64,000 nt of DNA from Streptomyces sp. WZ-12. Its GTDB lineage: Bacteria; Actinomycetota; Actinomycetes; Streptomycetales; Streptomycetaceae. Both the position numbers and the translations under genes were made by a program. Under the pieces are notes generated by a model, which worked only from the letters and a program-made list of their open reading frames with translations, was not told the DNA's origin and made no database searches. The first letter of the stretch is position 1. Each line of letters starts with the position of its first letter. Of this stretch, positions 42,105 through 51,502 are shown piece by piece. The DNA lies in assembly GCF_028898845.1 (NCBI RefSeq), contig NZ_CP118574.1:6359001-6423000 (forward strand). The letters run 5' to 3'.

Positions 42105-43130
42105 GTGGCGTCCCACCGTCGACCCAAGCAGCCGAGCCGTACTCGTGTGACCGTGCTCACCGCGACCGCCGCCGCGGCCGTCGCCCTCTCGTCCCAGGCG
42201 GCGCACGCCGATCCGAGCCAGTCGAAGAAGGACGTCAAGTCCGAGGTCGACAAGCTCTACAACGACGCGGAGCAGGCCACCGAGAAGTACAACGGCGTCA
42301 AGGAGCAGCAGGACAAGCTCCAGAAGGAGGTCGACGACCTCCAGGACAAGGTGGCCCGCGGCCAGGGCGATCTGAACCAGCTCCGCAAGGGCCTCGGCGC
42401 CATCGCCTCCGGCCAGTACCGCAGCGGCAGCATCGACCCCTCGGTCCAGTTGTTCCTCTCCGGCAATCCGGACACCTACCTCGAAAAGGCCGCCACGCTC
42501 GACCAGTTGAGCGGCAAGCAGGCCGAGCAGCTCAAGACCATCGCGGACAAGCAGCGCCAACTCGCCCAGGAGCGCGCGGAGGCCGCCAGCAAGATCCAGG
42601 ACCTCTCCGAGACCCGCAAGTCGCTCGGGGACAAGAAGGACGAGATCAAGGCCAAGCTGGCCAAGGCGCAGGAGCTGCTCAACACCCTGACCGCCAAGGA
42701 GCGGGCGGCCATGCAGGCCGCGGACGACCGGGCCAACCGCAGCAACGACCGGGTCAACCTCGGCGACGACGTGCCGGCCTCGCAGCGCGGTGCGGCCGCC
42801 CTGGCCGCCGCCCAGTCGAAGATAGGTTCCCCGTACGTCTGGGGCGCCACCGGCCCGTCCTCCTTCGACTGCTCGGGCCTGACGTCCTGGGCGTACTCGC
42901 AGGCCGGCCAGTCGCTGCCGCGCACCTCGCAGGAGCAGGCCAACGCCGGCACCCGGATCGGCTCGGAGAGCGCCCTGAAGCCCGGCGACCTGGTGCTCTT
43001 CTACGGCGACCTGCACCACATCGGCCTCTACGCCGGCAACGGCACCGTGCTGCACGCCCCGAAGCCGGGCGCCGCGGTGCGCTACGAGTCGATCAACAAC
43101 ATGCCGTTCCAGTTCGGCGTGCGGGTCTGA
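42105..43130 (+). CDS. secreted NlpC/P60 (C40) peptidoglycan hydrolase
   Basis: 341 aa from GTG 42105 (VASHRRPKQPSRTR), with AGGAG about 9 nt upstream. Signal peptide 1-35 ending AHADPS. A long coiled coil (40-220) with YNDAEQATEKYNGVKEQQ follows. The NlpC/P60 domain begins at ALAAAQSKIGSPYVWG, with catalytic Cys in SSFDCSGLTSWAYSQAG and His in LHHIGLYAGNGTVLHAP. It cuts the peptide stem between D-Glu and the diamino acid outside the cell. A paralogue lies directly downstream. The coiled coil implies an autoinhibited or partner-activated hydrolase of the RipA/FtsX-activated type. Confidence 0.93.
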   Translation: MASHRRPKQPSRTRVTVLTATAAAAVALSSQAAHADPSQSKKDVKSEVDKLYNDAEQATEKYNGVKEQQDKLQKEVDDLQDKVARGQGDLNQLRKGLGAIASGQYRSGSIDPSVQLFLSGNPDTYLEKAATLDQLSGKQAEQLKTIADKQRQLAQERAEAASKIQDLSETRKSLGDKKDEIKAKLAKAQELLNTLTAKERAAMQAADDRANRSNDRVNLGDDVPASQRGAAALAAAQSKIGSPYVWGATGPSSFDCSGLTSWAYSQAGQSLPRTSQEQANAGTRIGSESALKPGDLVLFYGDLHHIGLYAGNGTVLHAPKPGAAVRYESINNMPFQFGVRV

Positions 43131-43195
43131 AAAGACTCACAACACCCGCAACCCACCGCCCGATCGGGCGAATTGCGGCCCCCGCCACTGACCTG

Positions 43196-43240
43196 CCGCT
43201 CCGCCGGTGACCTGCGAAGTCACCGGCGGAGCGGCTTTTT
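43196..43240 (+). terminator. strong intrinsic terminator between paralogues
   Basis: A perfect 16-bp stem CCGCTCCGCCGGTGAC (43196-43211) with GTCACCGGCGGAGCGG (43219-43234), loop CTGCGAA, then CTTTTT. It is the best classical terminator in the window, so the two NlpC/P60 genes have separate transcripts. Confidence 0.95.
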
Positions 43241-43365
43241 GGGTACGAAAAGCGGTCTTTGGCCGGCGTACCGCGGCGCGGTTACTGTCTGCCCTCGCAG
43301 TCGCCGGATCACCGACCGTCCCGCCCGGGCGGCAGGGGCTGCACACGGAAGGAGTTGCGGCCCTC

Positions 43366-44412
43366 GTGGTGTCCCATCGCCGTACCTCGCAGCGCGGTCA
43401 GACGACCCTCGCCTCGGTCACCGTCCTGTCCGCCGCCCTGGCGACCGCGGCCGCCGCGCTGTCGGCCCAGCCGGCCAGCGCCGACCCCGTCGAACACCCC
43501 TCGGCCGGCCGCCAGGACGCCGCCGCCCGGGTCGGCAAGCTCTACGAGGAGGCCGAGCGGGCCACCGAGAAGTACGACGAGGCCAGCGCCCACACCGCCC
43601 AACTGCGCGGCGAGGTCTCCGCCCTCCAGGACCGCGCCGCGCGCACCCTGGAGCAGGTCAACGGCATGCGGTCCCGGCTCGGCGCGCTGGCCGCCGCCCA
43701 GTACCGGTCCGGCGGGATCGACCCCGGCGTCCGACTGATGCTCTCCGAACGGCCCGAAAGCTACCTGGAGAAGGCGTCCGCGCTGGACCGGCTCAGCGGC
43801 ACCCAGGCCCGCGAGCTGCACCGGCTCCAGGCCGCCACCCGTCAACTGGACCAGCAGCGCCGGGAAGCGGCCCGGAAGCTGGCCCAACTGGAGGCCGGCC
43901 GCGTCGAGGTGGCCAAGCACAAGAAGGACGTCCAGCGGAAGCTGGCCACCGCGCGGCGGCTGCTCAACGCCCTGCCCGCGCCGGCCCGGGCCGCGTACGA
44001 CCGGGTCACCCGCAGCGACGGGCGGGACGAGCAGGTGCCGGACCTGACCGGGATCGAGGCGGGCACGGACCGGGCCGCGGCCGCGGTCGCCGCGGTGCGC
44101 GCCGCGATCGGCTCCCCCTACGCCTGGGGCAGCACCGGACCCTCGTCGTTCGACTGCTCCGGCCTCACCCAATGGGCCTACGGCAAGGCCGGCGTCTCGC
44201 TGCCGCGCACCTCCCAGGCCCAGCGCGGCGCCGGCACCCGGATCCCGCTGTCCGAGGCCCGCCCCGGCGACCTGGTCATCTACCGCTCGGACGCCAGCCA
44301 CGTCGGGATGTACGTCGGCAACGGGCAGGTCGTGCACGCGCCCTATCCGGGCGCCCGGGTGCGCTACGACCCGGTCGGCATGATGCCGGTCTCGTCGGTC
44401 ACCAGGCCCTGA
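43366..44412 (+). CDS. second secreted NlpC/P60 (C40) hydrolase
   Basis: 348 aa from GTG 43366 (VVSHRRTSQRGQTTL), aligned with its upstream paralogue; GGAAGGAG precedes it by about 11 nt. Same layout: signal peptide ending SASADPVEH, coiled coil (50-225) with YEEAERATEKYDEASAH, and the NlpC/P60 domain with SSFDCSGLTQWAYGKAG (catalytic Cys), DASHVGMYVGNGQVVHAP (His). It diverges most in the linker. It lacks the long leader of the first copy. Expression therefore appears to be controlled differently from its twin. Confidence 0.93.
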   Translation: MVSHRRTSQRGQTTLASVTVLSAALATAAAALSAQPASADPVEHPSAGRQDAAARVGKLYEEAERATEKYDEASAHTAQLRGEVSALQDRAARTLEQVNGMRSRLGALAAAQYRSGGIDPGVRLMLSERPESYLEKASALDRLSGTQARELHRLQAATRQLDQQRREAARKLAQLEAGRVEVAKHKKDVQRKLATARRLLNALPAPARAAYDRVTRSDGRDEQVPDLTGIEAGTDRAAAAVAAVRAAIGSPYAWGSTGPSSFDCSGLTQWAYGKAGVSLPRTSQAQRGAGTRIPLSEARPGDLVIYRSDASHVGMYVGNGQVVHAPYPGARVRYDPVGMMPVSSVTRP

Positions 44413-44465
44413 GCCGTCCGCCCCTGCGTTTTTGTGCCGGCCGGGCCGCCCTTACGATCGGCCGC

Positions 44466-45857
44466 ATGGCGGACCAGAGGGCGCGACGCAGGGGGCCGGG
44501 GCGGGTCGCACGGCCGGTCGGCTGCGCGGTGTCGCTGTGCGCGCTGCTGGTCCCGCTCGCCGGGTGCGCGCCCGCTGAGGGGCCCACCGCGCAGTACCCG
44601 GGGGCCCAACAGATGCTCGACGCGCGGGCCGACGCCGTCCGGCGGCACGACACCGGGGCCTTCCTGTCCTCCGTCGACCCCCGGGCCACCGGCTTCCGCG
44701 CCCGGCAGCGCGAGGTCGCAGACCACCTCGCCGCCGTCCCGCTCGCCGACTGGCGCTACGACCTGGTCGCCACCGGCGCCTTCCCGTTGCCGATGGGCGG
44801 CGGGAAGCGGCTGGCCGCGCAGGTGCGGCTGCGCTACCGCCTCAAGGGCTTCGACACCGCGCCGGTCACCAGCTTCCAGTACCTCACCCTGACCGAGCGG
44901 GACGGCCGTTGGCTGGTCAGCTCCGACTCCGACGGCGCCGCGGACGGCCGGGTCGGCACCCGTCAGCTCTGGGACCAGGGCCCGGTGACGGTGGTGCGCG
45001 GCCGGTATGGCCTGGTGCTGGGCGGGGCCGGCGACCCGGCGCGGCTGCGCGATCTGGCGAAGCGGGTGGACGCGGCGGTGCCCGCGGTCTCCGCCGCCTG
45101 GAAGGAGAAGTGGGCCCGGAAGGTGGTGGTGGAGGCGCCCGACACCGTCGAGCGGATGGCCCAACTGATGGGCAGCGACGACCCGTCGGGGTACTCCGGG
45201 ATCGCGGCGGTCACGACGGGGGAGGCGGGCGCGGAGAGCGCGGCCCCCGCGGACCGGGTGATCGTCAACCCCGACGCCTACGAGGAGCTCAACGACCTGG
45301 GCCGCACGGTCGTCCTCACCCACGAGACCACCCATGTCGCCACCCGCGCGCTGACCACCCCGGCCACTCCGCTGTGGCTCTCGGAGGGGTTCGCGGACTG
45401 GGTCGCCTACCGGGAGGTGCGCCGCCGGCCCGCGACCACCGCGCCGGAGCTGACCCGCGCGGTCACCGCCGGCCACCCGCCGGCCCGACTGCCCAGCGAC
45501 GCCGACTTCGGCTTCCGGTCCGGCGCGGAGCGGCTGGCCACCGCGTACGAGGGCGGCTGGCTGGCCTGCCGGATGATCGCCGACAGGTGGGGCGAGGCGC
45601 GGCTGATGGCCTTCTACCGGGACATCGGCCGGCGCGGGCTGCGCACCGCCGCGTCCCGTCCGGGCACGGCCCCCATGGAGGCGCGCACCCCCGCCCCGTC
45701 GGCGGCGCCCGGCTCGGCGGCCCCCGCGGTGGGCGGCGCCCCGCGGACCGCCCGCGGCACCGCGGTGGTGGAGCGCGCCATGCGCACCCAACTGGGCGTC
45801 GGGATGGCCGAGTTCACCGCGATGTGGCGGGCGTATGTGCGTCAGGAGCTGGACTGA
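44466..45857 (+). CDS. putative metallopeptidase-like lipoprotein
   Basis: 463 aa, ATG 44466. TACGAT lies 7 nt before the ATG and no ribosome site is seen, so the mRNA is probably leaderless. The signal ends at the lipobox VPLAGC. The mature part opens with an NTF2-like region (AVRRHDTGAFLSSVDP). Near residue 290 VVLTHETTHVATRAL gives an HExxH zinc motif, and WLSEGFADWVAYREV supplies the third Glu ligand 20-30 residues later, as in gluzincins. A Pro/Ala-rich insert precedes the C-terminus. Peptidase activity is inference from the motif. The gene overlaps the convergent GT87 gene by 44 bp. Confidence 0.85.
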   Translation: MADQRARRRGPGRVARPVGCAVSLCALLVPLAGCAPAEGPTAQYPGAQQMLDARADAVRRHDTGAFLSSVDPRATGFRARQREVADHLAAVPLADWRYDLVATGAFPLPMGGGKRLAAQVRLRYRLKGFDTAPVTSFQYLTLTERDGRWLVSSDSDGAADGRVGTRQLWDQGPVTVVRGRYGLVLGGAGDPARLRDLAKRVDAAVPAVSAAWKEKWARKVVVEAPDTVERMAQLMGSDDPSGYSGIAAVTTGEAGAESAAPADRVIVNPDAYEELNDLGRTVVLTHETTHVATRALTTPATPLWLSEGFADWVAYREVRRRPATTAPELTRAVTAGHPPARLPSDADFGFRSGAERLATAYEGGWLACRMIADRWGEARLMAFYRDIGRRGLRTAASRPGTAPMEARTPAPSAAPGSAAPAVGGAPRTARGTAVVERAMRTQLGVGMAEFTAMWRAYVRQELD

Positions 45858-47151
45858 GCGAGGGGCGGGCGCCGGGGACGCCGGCGTCGGGCGCGGGCCG
45901 GCCGCGACCGCCGGCGGTCCACAGGCGGTGGCAGGCGAGCAGGGACGCGGCGAGCAGGAGGCCGTTGCGCGCGGTCAGCAGCGCGATGCCCCAGGGGGTG
46001 CTCGCCACCACGTCCGCGAAGTGGGCCGGGAACTCCAGCAGCGTCACCCCGGCGGCCAGCAGCACCAGCACCGCCGGCGGGCCCTGCCGGCTGGCCCGTA
46101 CGGTCAGGCCGGCCGCGGCCGTGCCGACCAGCCACAGCAGGTACTGCGGGCTGATCACCCGGCTCGTGGTGACGAAGAGCAGGACGGCGGTGAAGGCGGC
46201 GTCGCCGAGCGTCGCGGGGGTCGGCCCGTCCGCCCGCAGCCGCCAGTGGACCAGCCAGGCCAGCGCGGCGCCGGACAGGGCCAGCGCCACCGCGCTGACC
46301 AGGGGGACGCCGGGGCCGAGGAACTCCAGTGAGCCGTAGTGGAGTTGGACCGCGCCGGGCCAGCCGGCGTGCCGGGCCAGGTGCAGCGCCAGCGCGCCCA
46401 GCGACTCGACCTCGGTGCCGCGGTCGCGCTGGAAGCCGACGAAGGCGAGCGCGCCCGGCGCGGCCAGGACCGCGACCAGCAGCAGACCCGCGACCCAGCC
46501 GATCGCGCTGCACCACAGGGTGCGGGCCCGGCGGCCGCGTAGCGGCGCCCCGACCAGCAGCAGCACCGGCCACACCTTCAGCAGGGCGCCGCAGGCGAGC
46601 AGCGCGCCCGCGGTGCGCGGCCGGCGGGCCGCCGCGAGCAGCGCCGCCGCGGCCACCGCCGCCACCAGCAGGTCGTAGCGGGCGTATGCGGTCGGGCCGA
46701 GCAGGGCGACGCCGGCGATCCACACCCAGGCCCCCGCGCGGCGGTGCCCCGGCCGGCGCCCGGCGCGCAGCAGCACCGCCAGCGCCGCCGCGTCCACGGC
46801 CAGCAGCAGGGCGAAGAACGCGGTGGCGTACGGGAGGAACGGCAGCAGGCGGGGGGCGAGGATCGGCAGCGCGGCGGCCGGGGGGTACTGCCAGGTGACG
46901 TCGTCGAGCGGGAAGGTGCCGGAGGCCAGGACGTCGGCCCAGCCGCGGTAGATCACCGAGACGTCGGTGGTGACGTCCGGGCCGGGGAGCGTCAACACCC
47001 CCAGCACGCACAGCAGGAGCAGCGCGCGGGTCGCGGCCCACGTCGCCCAGGCCACCGCGGTCGAGCGGGCGGCCCGGGGGAGTCGGCCGGGGCGGTCCGC
47101 CGCCGGGTCCGTCGTCGCGTCCGCCTGGCTGTCGGTGCTCGTCATCGTCAC
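45814..47151 (-). CDS. GT87-family polyprenyl-phosphate mannosyltransferase-like protein
   Basis: 445 aa; start GTG 47151 or ATG 47145. About ten membrane helices. The first outside loop carries VTTDVSVIYRGWADVLASG and VTWQYPPAAALPIL, hallmark of DUF2029/GT87 C-type glycosyltransferases with catalytic Asp in the first loop. These use polyprenyl-phosphate mannose to extend lipid-linked glycans such as PIMs and lipoglycans. It diverges from a PimB-like gene 182 bp away, so both may serve phosphatidylinositol mannoside synthesis. Confidence 0.85.
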   Translation of the reverse strand: MTMTSTDSQADATTDPAADRPGRLPRAARSTAVAWATWAATRALLLLCVLGVLTLPGPDVTTDVSVIYRGWADVLASGTFPLDDVTWQYPPAAALPILAPRLLPFLPYATAFFALLLAVDAAALAVLLRAGRRPGHRRAGAWVWIAGVALLGPTAYARYDLLVAAVAAAALLAAARRPRTAGALLACGALLKVWPVLLLVGAPLRGRRARTLWCSAIGWVAGLLLVAVLAAPGALAFVGFQRDRGTEVESLGALALHLARHAGWPGAVQLHYGSLEFLGPGVPLVSAVALALSGAALAWLVHWRLRADGPTPATLGDAAFTAVLLFVTTSRVISPQYLLWLVGTAAAGLTVRASRQGPPAVLVLLAAGVTLLEFPAHFADVVASTPWGIALLTARNGLLLAASLLACHRLWTAGGRGRPAPDAGVPGARPSLSPAPDAHTPATSR

Positions 47152-47333
47152 CCCGTCGGTCGTGGTGCCTGCATGATGCCGGGCGGGCGCGACGTCCGCC
47201 GGGCAGGCCGGGTGCGGGCGTGGCGGGGCGCGGCGCCCGGGGCGGAGCGGCCACCCGGTACTGTCGGCCCCGGAGCCCTTGGCCGCCCCGCGGCCCGCCC
47301 GCCGAGAGACCGCGACCGCCTAAAGAGACCACC

Positions 47334-48476
47334 GTGCACAAGACCCTCATCGTCACCAACGACTTCCCGCCCCGGCCCGGCGGCATCCAGGCATTCCTGC
47401 ACAGCATGGCGCTGCGGCTGGACCCGGCCCAGGTCGTCGTCTACGCCTCCACCTGGAAACGGAGCGAGGAGGGCCGGGCGGCCACCGCCGCCTTCGACGC
47501 CGAGCAGCCGTTCCCGGTGGTCCGGGACGCCACGACGATGCTGCTGCCGACGCCCCGGGTGACCCGGCGGGCGGTCTCGCTGCTGCGCGAACACGGCTGT
47601 TCCTCGGTGTGGTTCGGGGCCGCCGCGCCGCTGGGGCTGATGGCGCCGGCGCTGCGCGCGGCCGGCGCGGAGCGGATCGTGGCGACCACCCACGGCCACG
47701 AGGCCGGCTGGGCGCAGCTCCCGGCCGCCCGCCAACTGCTGCGCCGGATCGGCGAGGGCACCGACACCCTCACCTACCTCGGCGAGTACACCCGCTCGCG
47801 GATCGCCGCCGCGCTGACCCCGGCCGCCGCCGCCCGCATGGCCCAACTCCCGCCTGGCGTCGACGAGAAGACCTTCCACCCGGGCTCGGGCGGCGACGCG
47901 GTACGGGCCCGGCTCGGGCTCGCCGACCGGCCGGTGGTGGCCTGCGTCTCCCGGCTCGTCCCGCGCAAGGGGCAGGACACCCTGATCGAGGCGATGCCGA
48001 GGATCCTCGCCGAGGTGCCGGACGCGGTGCTGCTGGTCGTCGGCGGCGGCCCGTACGAGGAGCAACTGCACGCGCTGGCGAGGGAGAAGGGCGTCGCCGA
48101 CGCGGTCCGCTTCACCGGCGCCGTCCCGTGGGAGGAGCTGCCCGCCCACTACGGCGCGGGCGACGTCTTCGCGATGCCGTGCCGCACCCGGCGCGGTGGC
48201 CTGGACGTCGAGGGCCTGGGCATCGTCTACCTGGAGGCGTCCGCCACCGGACTCCCGGTCGTCGCGGGCGACTCGGGCGGCGCCCCCGACGCGGTGCTGG
48301 ACGGCGAGACCGGCTGGGTGGTGCCCGGTGGCTCCCCGACGGCCGCCGCCGAACGCATCGTCGCCCTCCTCAAGGACCCCGACCTGCGCCGCGCCATGGG
48401 CGCCCGCGGCCGCGCCTGGGTGGAGGAGAAGTGGCGCTGGGACCTACTGGCGGAGAGGCTGCGGGAGTTGCTGTAG
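47334..48476 (+). CDS. GT4 glycosyltransferase, PimB-like
   Basis: 380 aa from GTG 47334 (VHKTLIVTNDFPPRPGGIQ). GT-B fold: N-terminal FPPRPGGIQAFLHSMA, acceptor side TTHGHEAGWAQLP, and C-terminal CVSRLVPRKGQDTLIEAMP and GLGIVYLEASATGLPVV with the E-x7-E GDP-sugar motif. Sequence order resembles PimB', which adds the second mannose to phosphatidylinositol mannoside. Cytoplasmic face of the membrane. Divergent from the GT87 gene. Function is well supported for family, less so for exact acceptor. Confidence 0.85.
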   Translation: MHKTLIVTNDFPPRPGGIQAFLHSMALRLDPAQVVVYASTWKRSEEGRAATAAFDAEQPFPVVRDATTMLLPTPRVTRRAVSLLREHGCSSVWFGAAAPLGLMAPALRAAGAERIVATTHGHEAGWAQLPAARQLLRRIGEGTDTLTYLGEYTRSRIAAALTPAAAARMAQLPPGVDEKTFHPGSGGDAVRARLGLADRPVVACVSRLVPRKGQDTLIEAMPRILAEVPDAVLLVVGGGPYEEQLHALAREKGVADAVRFTGAVPWEELPAHYGAGDVFAMPCRTRRGGLDVEGLGIVYLEASATGLPVVAGDSGGAPDAVLDGETGWVVPGGSPTAAAERIVALLKDPDLRRAMGARGRAWVEEKWRWDLLAERLRELL

Positions 48477-48521
48477 CCGCACGCCGCGTCCCCGGCCCGG
48501 CCCCGGCCCACCGGACACGCC

Positions 48522-50318
48522 CTAGGCGCGGTAGATCGCCTCGATCTCCTCCGCGAAGTCCTTGGCGACGACGTTCCGCTTCAGCTTCAGCGACGGCGTC
48601 ACGTGCCCGGACTCCTCGGTGAACTGGGTCGGCAGGATGCGGAACTTGCGGACCGACTCGGCCTTGGAGACCGCCGCGTTGCCGTCGTCGACGGCGCGCT
48701 GGACGGCGGCCAACAGCTCGGGGTCGGTGGCGAGTTGGGCGGGCGTGACGTCCGCCGGGCGGCCGTGCTCCTCGGCCCAGCGGGGCAGGAACTCCTCGTC
48801 GAGGGTGATCAGCGCGCCGATGAACGGACGGCCGTCGCCGACCACCATGCACTCGGCGATCAGCGCGTGGGCGCGGATGCGGTCCTCGATGACCGCGGGA
48901 GCGACGTTCTTGCCGCCCGCGGTGACGAGTATCTCCTTCTTGCGGCCGGTGATGGCGAGGTAGCCGTCCTCGTCGAGGGTGCCGAGGTCGCCGGTGTGGA
49001 ACCAGCCGTCGGAGAGCGCCTCTTGGGTGGCCGTCGGGTTGTTCCAGTACTCGGTGAAGAGGTGCTCGCCGTGCAGCAGCACCTCGCCGTCGTCGGCGAT
49101 CCGGACCACCGAGCCGGGCAGCGGTTGCCCGACGGTGCCGATCTTCTGCCGGTCCCAGGGGTTGAACGCGGTGGCCGCGCAGGACTCGGTGAGGCCGTAG
49201 CCCTCCAGGGCGGTGAAGCCGATGCCGCGGTAGAAGTGGCCGAGCCGCTCGCCGAGCGGGGCGCCGCCGGAGATGGCGTGGGTGGCCCGGCCGCCCAGCA
49301 CCGCCCGCAGCTTGCCGTAGACGAGGCGGTCGAAGAGCTTGTAGCGGAGCTTGAGGCCGAAGGAGGCGCCGCCGGGGGTGTCCAGGGCGCGGCTGTAGGC
49401 GATCGCGGTCTCGGCGGCCTTGTCGAAGATCTTGCCCTTGCCGTCGGCCTGCGCCTTGGCCCGGGCGCCGTTGTAGACCTTCTCGAAGACCCGGGGGACG
49501 CCCAGGATCAGCGTCGGCCGGAAGGAGGCCAGGTCGTCGGTGAGGTGCTTGATGTCCGGCGCGTGGCCCAGCTTGATCGGGGCCATGACGGAGGCGACCT
49601 GCACCAGCCGGCCGAAGACGTGCGCGACGGGCAGGAAGAGCAGCACGGAGGAGTGGCCGGTGCGGAAGAGGGGGCGCAGCCGCTCGACGACGTTGCCGCA
49701 CTCGGCGAAGAAGCTGCGGTGGCTGAGCACGCAGCCCTTGGGGCGGCCGGTGGTGCCGGAGGTGTAGACGATGGTGGCGGGGGAGTCCGCGTCGGCCAGC
49801 GCGCTGCGCTCGTCGACCTCCGCGTCGGTGATCCCGTCCCCGGCGGCCCGCAGTCTGGCGATCGCGTCCCGCTCGATCTGCCAGATGTTCGCCAGATCCG
49901 GCAGCCGGTCGCGGACCGACTCCACCGTCGCCTCGTGGGCGGGCGTCTCCACCAGGCAGGCCACCGCGCCGGAGTCGCCGAGGATCCACTGGATCTGCTC
50001 GGCGGAACTGGTCTCGTATACGGGGACGGTGATGGCGCCCGCGCTCCAGATGGCGAAGTCCAGCAGCGTCCACTCGTAACGGGTGCGCGACATCAGGCCG
50101 ACCCGGTCGCCGGGCTGGATCCCGGCGGCCATCAGTCCCTTCGCGGCCGCCCGGACCTCGGCGAGGAAGACGGTGGCGGTGACGTCCTCCCAGGCGCCGT
50201 TGACCTTCCGCCCCAGGACCGCGACGTCCGGGTGCTGCGCGGCGTTGCGGCGGATCAGGTCCGTCAGATTGCCGTCCGCGGGGACCTCGTACAGGGCCGG
50301 AAGGCTGAACTCGCGCAA
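48522..50318 (-). CDS. long-chain fatty-acid-CoA ligase
   Basis: 598 aa from TTG 50318; AAGGAG stands about 8 nt upstream. AMP-binding enzyme: P-loop TIVYTSGTTGRPKGC at about residue 180, YGLTESCAATAFNP (A5), GWFHTGDLGTLDEDGYLAITGRKKE (A7/A8), and the C-terminal catalytic Lys in LKLKRNVVAK. It activates fatty acids to acyl-CoA. Such enzymes (FadD15/FACS type) are widespread in actinobacteria. The upstream region contains TACC-CATC-GGTA, a possible TetR-type operator. Confidence 0.93.
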   Translation of the reverse strand: MREFSLPALYEVPADGNLTDLIRRNAAQHPDVAVLGRKVNGAWEDVTATVFLAEVRAAAKGLMAAGIQPGDRVGLMSRTRYEWTLLDFAIWSAGAITVPVYETSSAEQIQWILGDSGAVACLVETPAHEATVESVRDRLPDLANIWQIERDAIARLRAAGDGITDAEVDERSALADADSPATIVYTSGTTGRPKGCVLSHRSFFAECGNVVERLRPLFRTGHSSVLLFLPVAHVFGRLVQVASVMAPIKLGHAPDIKHLTDDLASFRPTLILGVPRVFEKVYNGARAKAQADGKGKIFDKAAETAIAYSRALDTPGGASFGLKLRYKLFDRLVYGKLRAVLGGRATHAISGGAPLGERLGHFYRGIGFTALEGYGLTESCAATAFNPWDRQKIGTVGQPLPGSVVRIADDGEVLLHGEHLFTEYWNNPTATQEALSDGWFHTGDLGTLDEDGYLAITGRKKEILVTAGGKNVAPAVIEDRIRAHALIAECMVVGDGRPFIGALITLDEEFLPRWAEEHGRPADVTPAQLATDPELLAAVQRAVDDGNAAVSKAESVRKFRILPTQFTEESGHVTPSLKLKRNVVAKDFAEEIEAIYRA

Positions 50319-50410
50319 GACTGCTGCTCCTTGAAAGCGCCGGCGCCACGACGCTGTGTGCGCACCGGCTGCGGTCCATGATCATGCGGGGGATTGGACG
50401 GCCCGGACGT

Positions 50411-50422
50411 TACCCATCGGTA
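50411..50422. promoter_or_regulatory. short dyad TACC-CATC-GGTA upstream of acyl-CoA ligase gene
   Basis: TACC and GGTA are inverted around CATC in the 270-bp divergent region. FadR-like TetR regulators in actinobacteria often bind sites with this core, but at 12 nt it could be chance. Confidence 0.25.
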
Positions 50423-50588
50423 GTGCGTTGGGATAGGGGGTTACGGCCAGATGTTCGATGCGTCACATGCTGGGGACACGTCATGGGGACTGCACGCGCA
50501 GACTAGACCAGCCCAGAGGTGACCCGAAAGTAACCGCGGGGCCGGCACCGGCCTCCCGCCGCCGCCCGACGCGATCTAGGGTGACGCC

Positions 50589-51365
50589 ATGCGCGTGCAT
50601 GTGGTCAGTGACGTCCATGGCAACAGTCGGGACCTGGCGGCGGCCGGGGACGGGGCCGACGCCCTGGTCTGCCTCGGCGACCTGGTCCTCTTCCTCGACT
50701 ACGCGGACCACTCGCGCGGCATCTTCCCCGACCTCTTCGGCGCCGCCAACGCCGACGCCCTGGTCGCACTGCGCACCGCCCGCCGCTTCGACGAGGCCCG
50801 CGCGCTGGGCCGCCGGCTCTGGGCCGAGTTGGACGCGAGCGGCGCCAGCCGGGAGGAGGTCATCGAGGCCGCGGTCCGCCGCCAGTACACCGACCTCTTC
50901 GCCGCCTTCCCCACCCCGACCTACGCCACCTTCGGCAACGTCGACATGCCGCGGCTCTGGCCCGAGTACGCCGGGCCCGGCACCACCGTCCTCGACGGCG
51001 AGCGGGTGGAGATCGGCGGCCGGGTCTTCGGGTTCGTCGGCGGCGGGCTGACCACCCCGATGCGGACGCCCTACGAGATCGGCGACGAGGAGTACGCCGC
51101 CAAGGTCGAGGCGCTCGGCGAGGTGGACGTGCTGTGCACCCACATCCCGCCGGACGTCCCCGAGCTCTGCTACGACACCGTCGCCCGCCGCTTCGAGCGG
51201 GGCAGCGCCGCCCTGTTGGACGCCATCCGCACCACCCGGCCGCGCTACGCCCTCTTCGGCCACGTCCATCAGCCGCTCGCCCACCGGGTGCGGATCGGCG
51301 GTACGGAATGCGTCAATGTCGGGCACTTCAACGCGACCGGCACCCCCTACGTGCTGGAGTGGTGA
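50589..51365 (+). CDS. calcineurin-type metallophosphoesterase
   Basis: 258 aa, ATG 50589. TAGGGT lies 6 nt upstream with no ribosome site, so a leaderless start is likely. Five metal motifs in order: VSDVHGN, CLGDLV, FGNVD, CTHIPP and GHVHQPLAH. The insert from 60 to 115 is helical and charged. A cytoplasmic dinuclear phosphoesterase; related proteins act on nucleotides or phosphodiesters. No partner gene. Confidence 0.9.
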   Translation: MRVHVVSDVHGNSRDLAAAGDGADALVCLGDLVLFLDYADHSRGIFPDLFGAANADALVALRTARRFDEARALGRRLWAELDASGASREEVIEAAVRRQYTDLFAAFPTPTYATFGNVDMPRLWPEYAGPGTTVLDGERVEIGGRVFGFVGGGLTTPMRTPYEIGDEEYAAKVEALGEVDVLCTHIPPDVPELCYDTVARRFERGSAALLDAIRTTRPRYALFGHVHQPLAHRVRIGGTECVNVGHFNATGTPYVLEW

Positions 51366-51502
51366 GCCCGTCGCGGCGGCCCGCTGGTGTCGGTCCGTCC
51401 CCCGCCGCGCGGTAGCCTTCAGCAGCAGCGACACCGTTGGGAACGGGGTCTTCCCCGCAGGGTCGGCGGACCGGCATGAATCGGTATGGAGGAGTCACGG
51501 CG

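Noticed and set aside
43131..43365. ydaO-like leader before the second NlpC/P60 gene
   Set aside because: The space contains only the terminator and a short promoter region; none of the riboswitch motifs occur.
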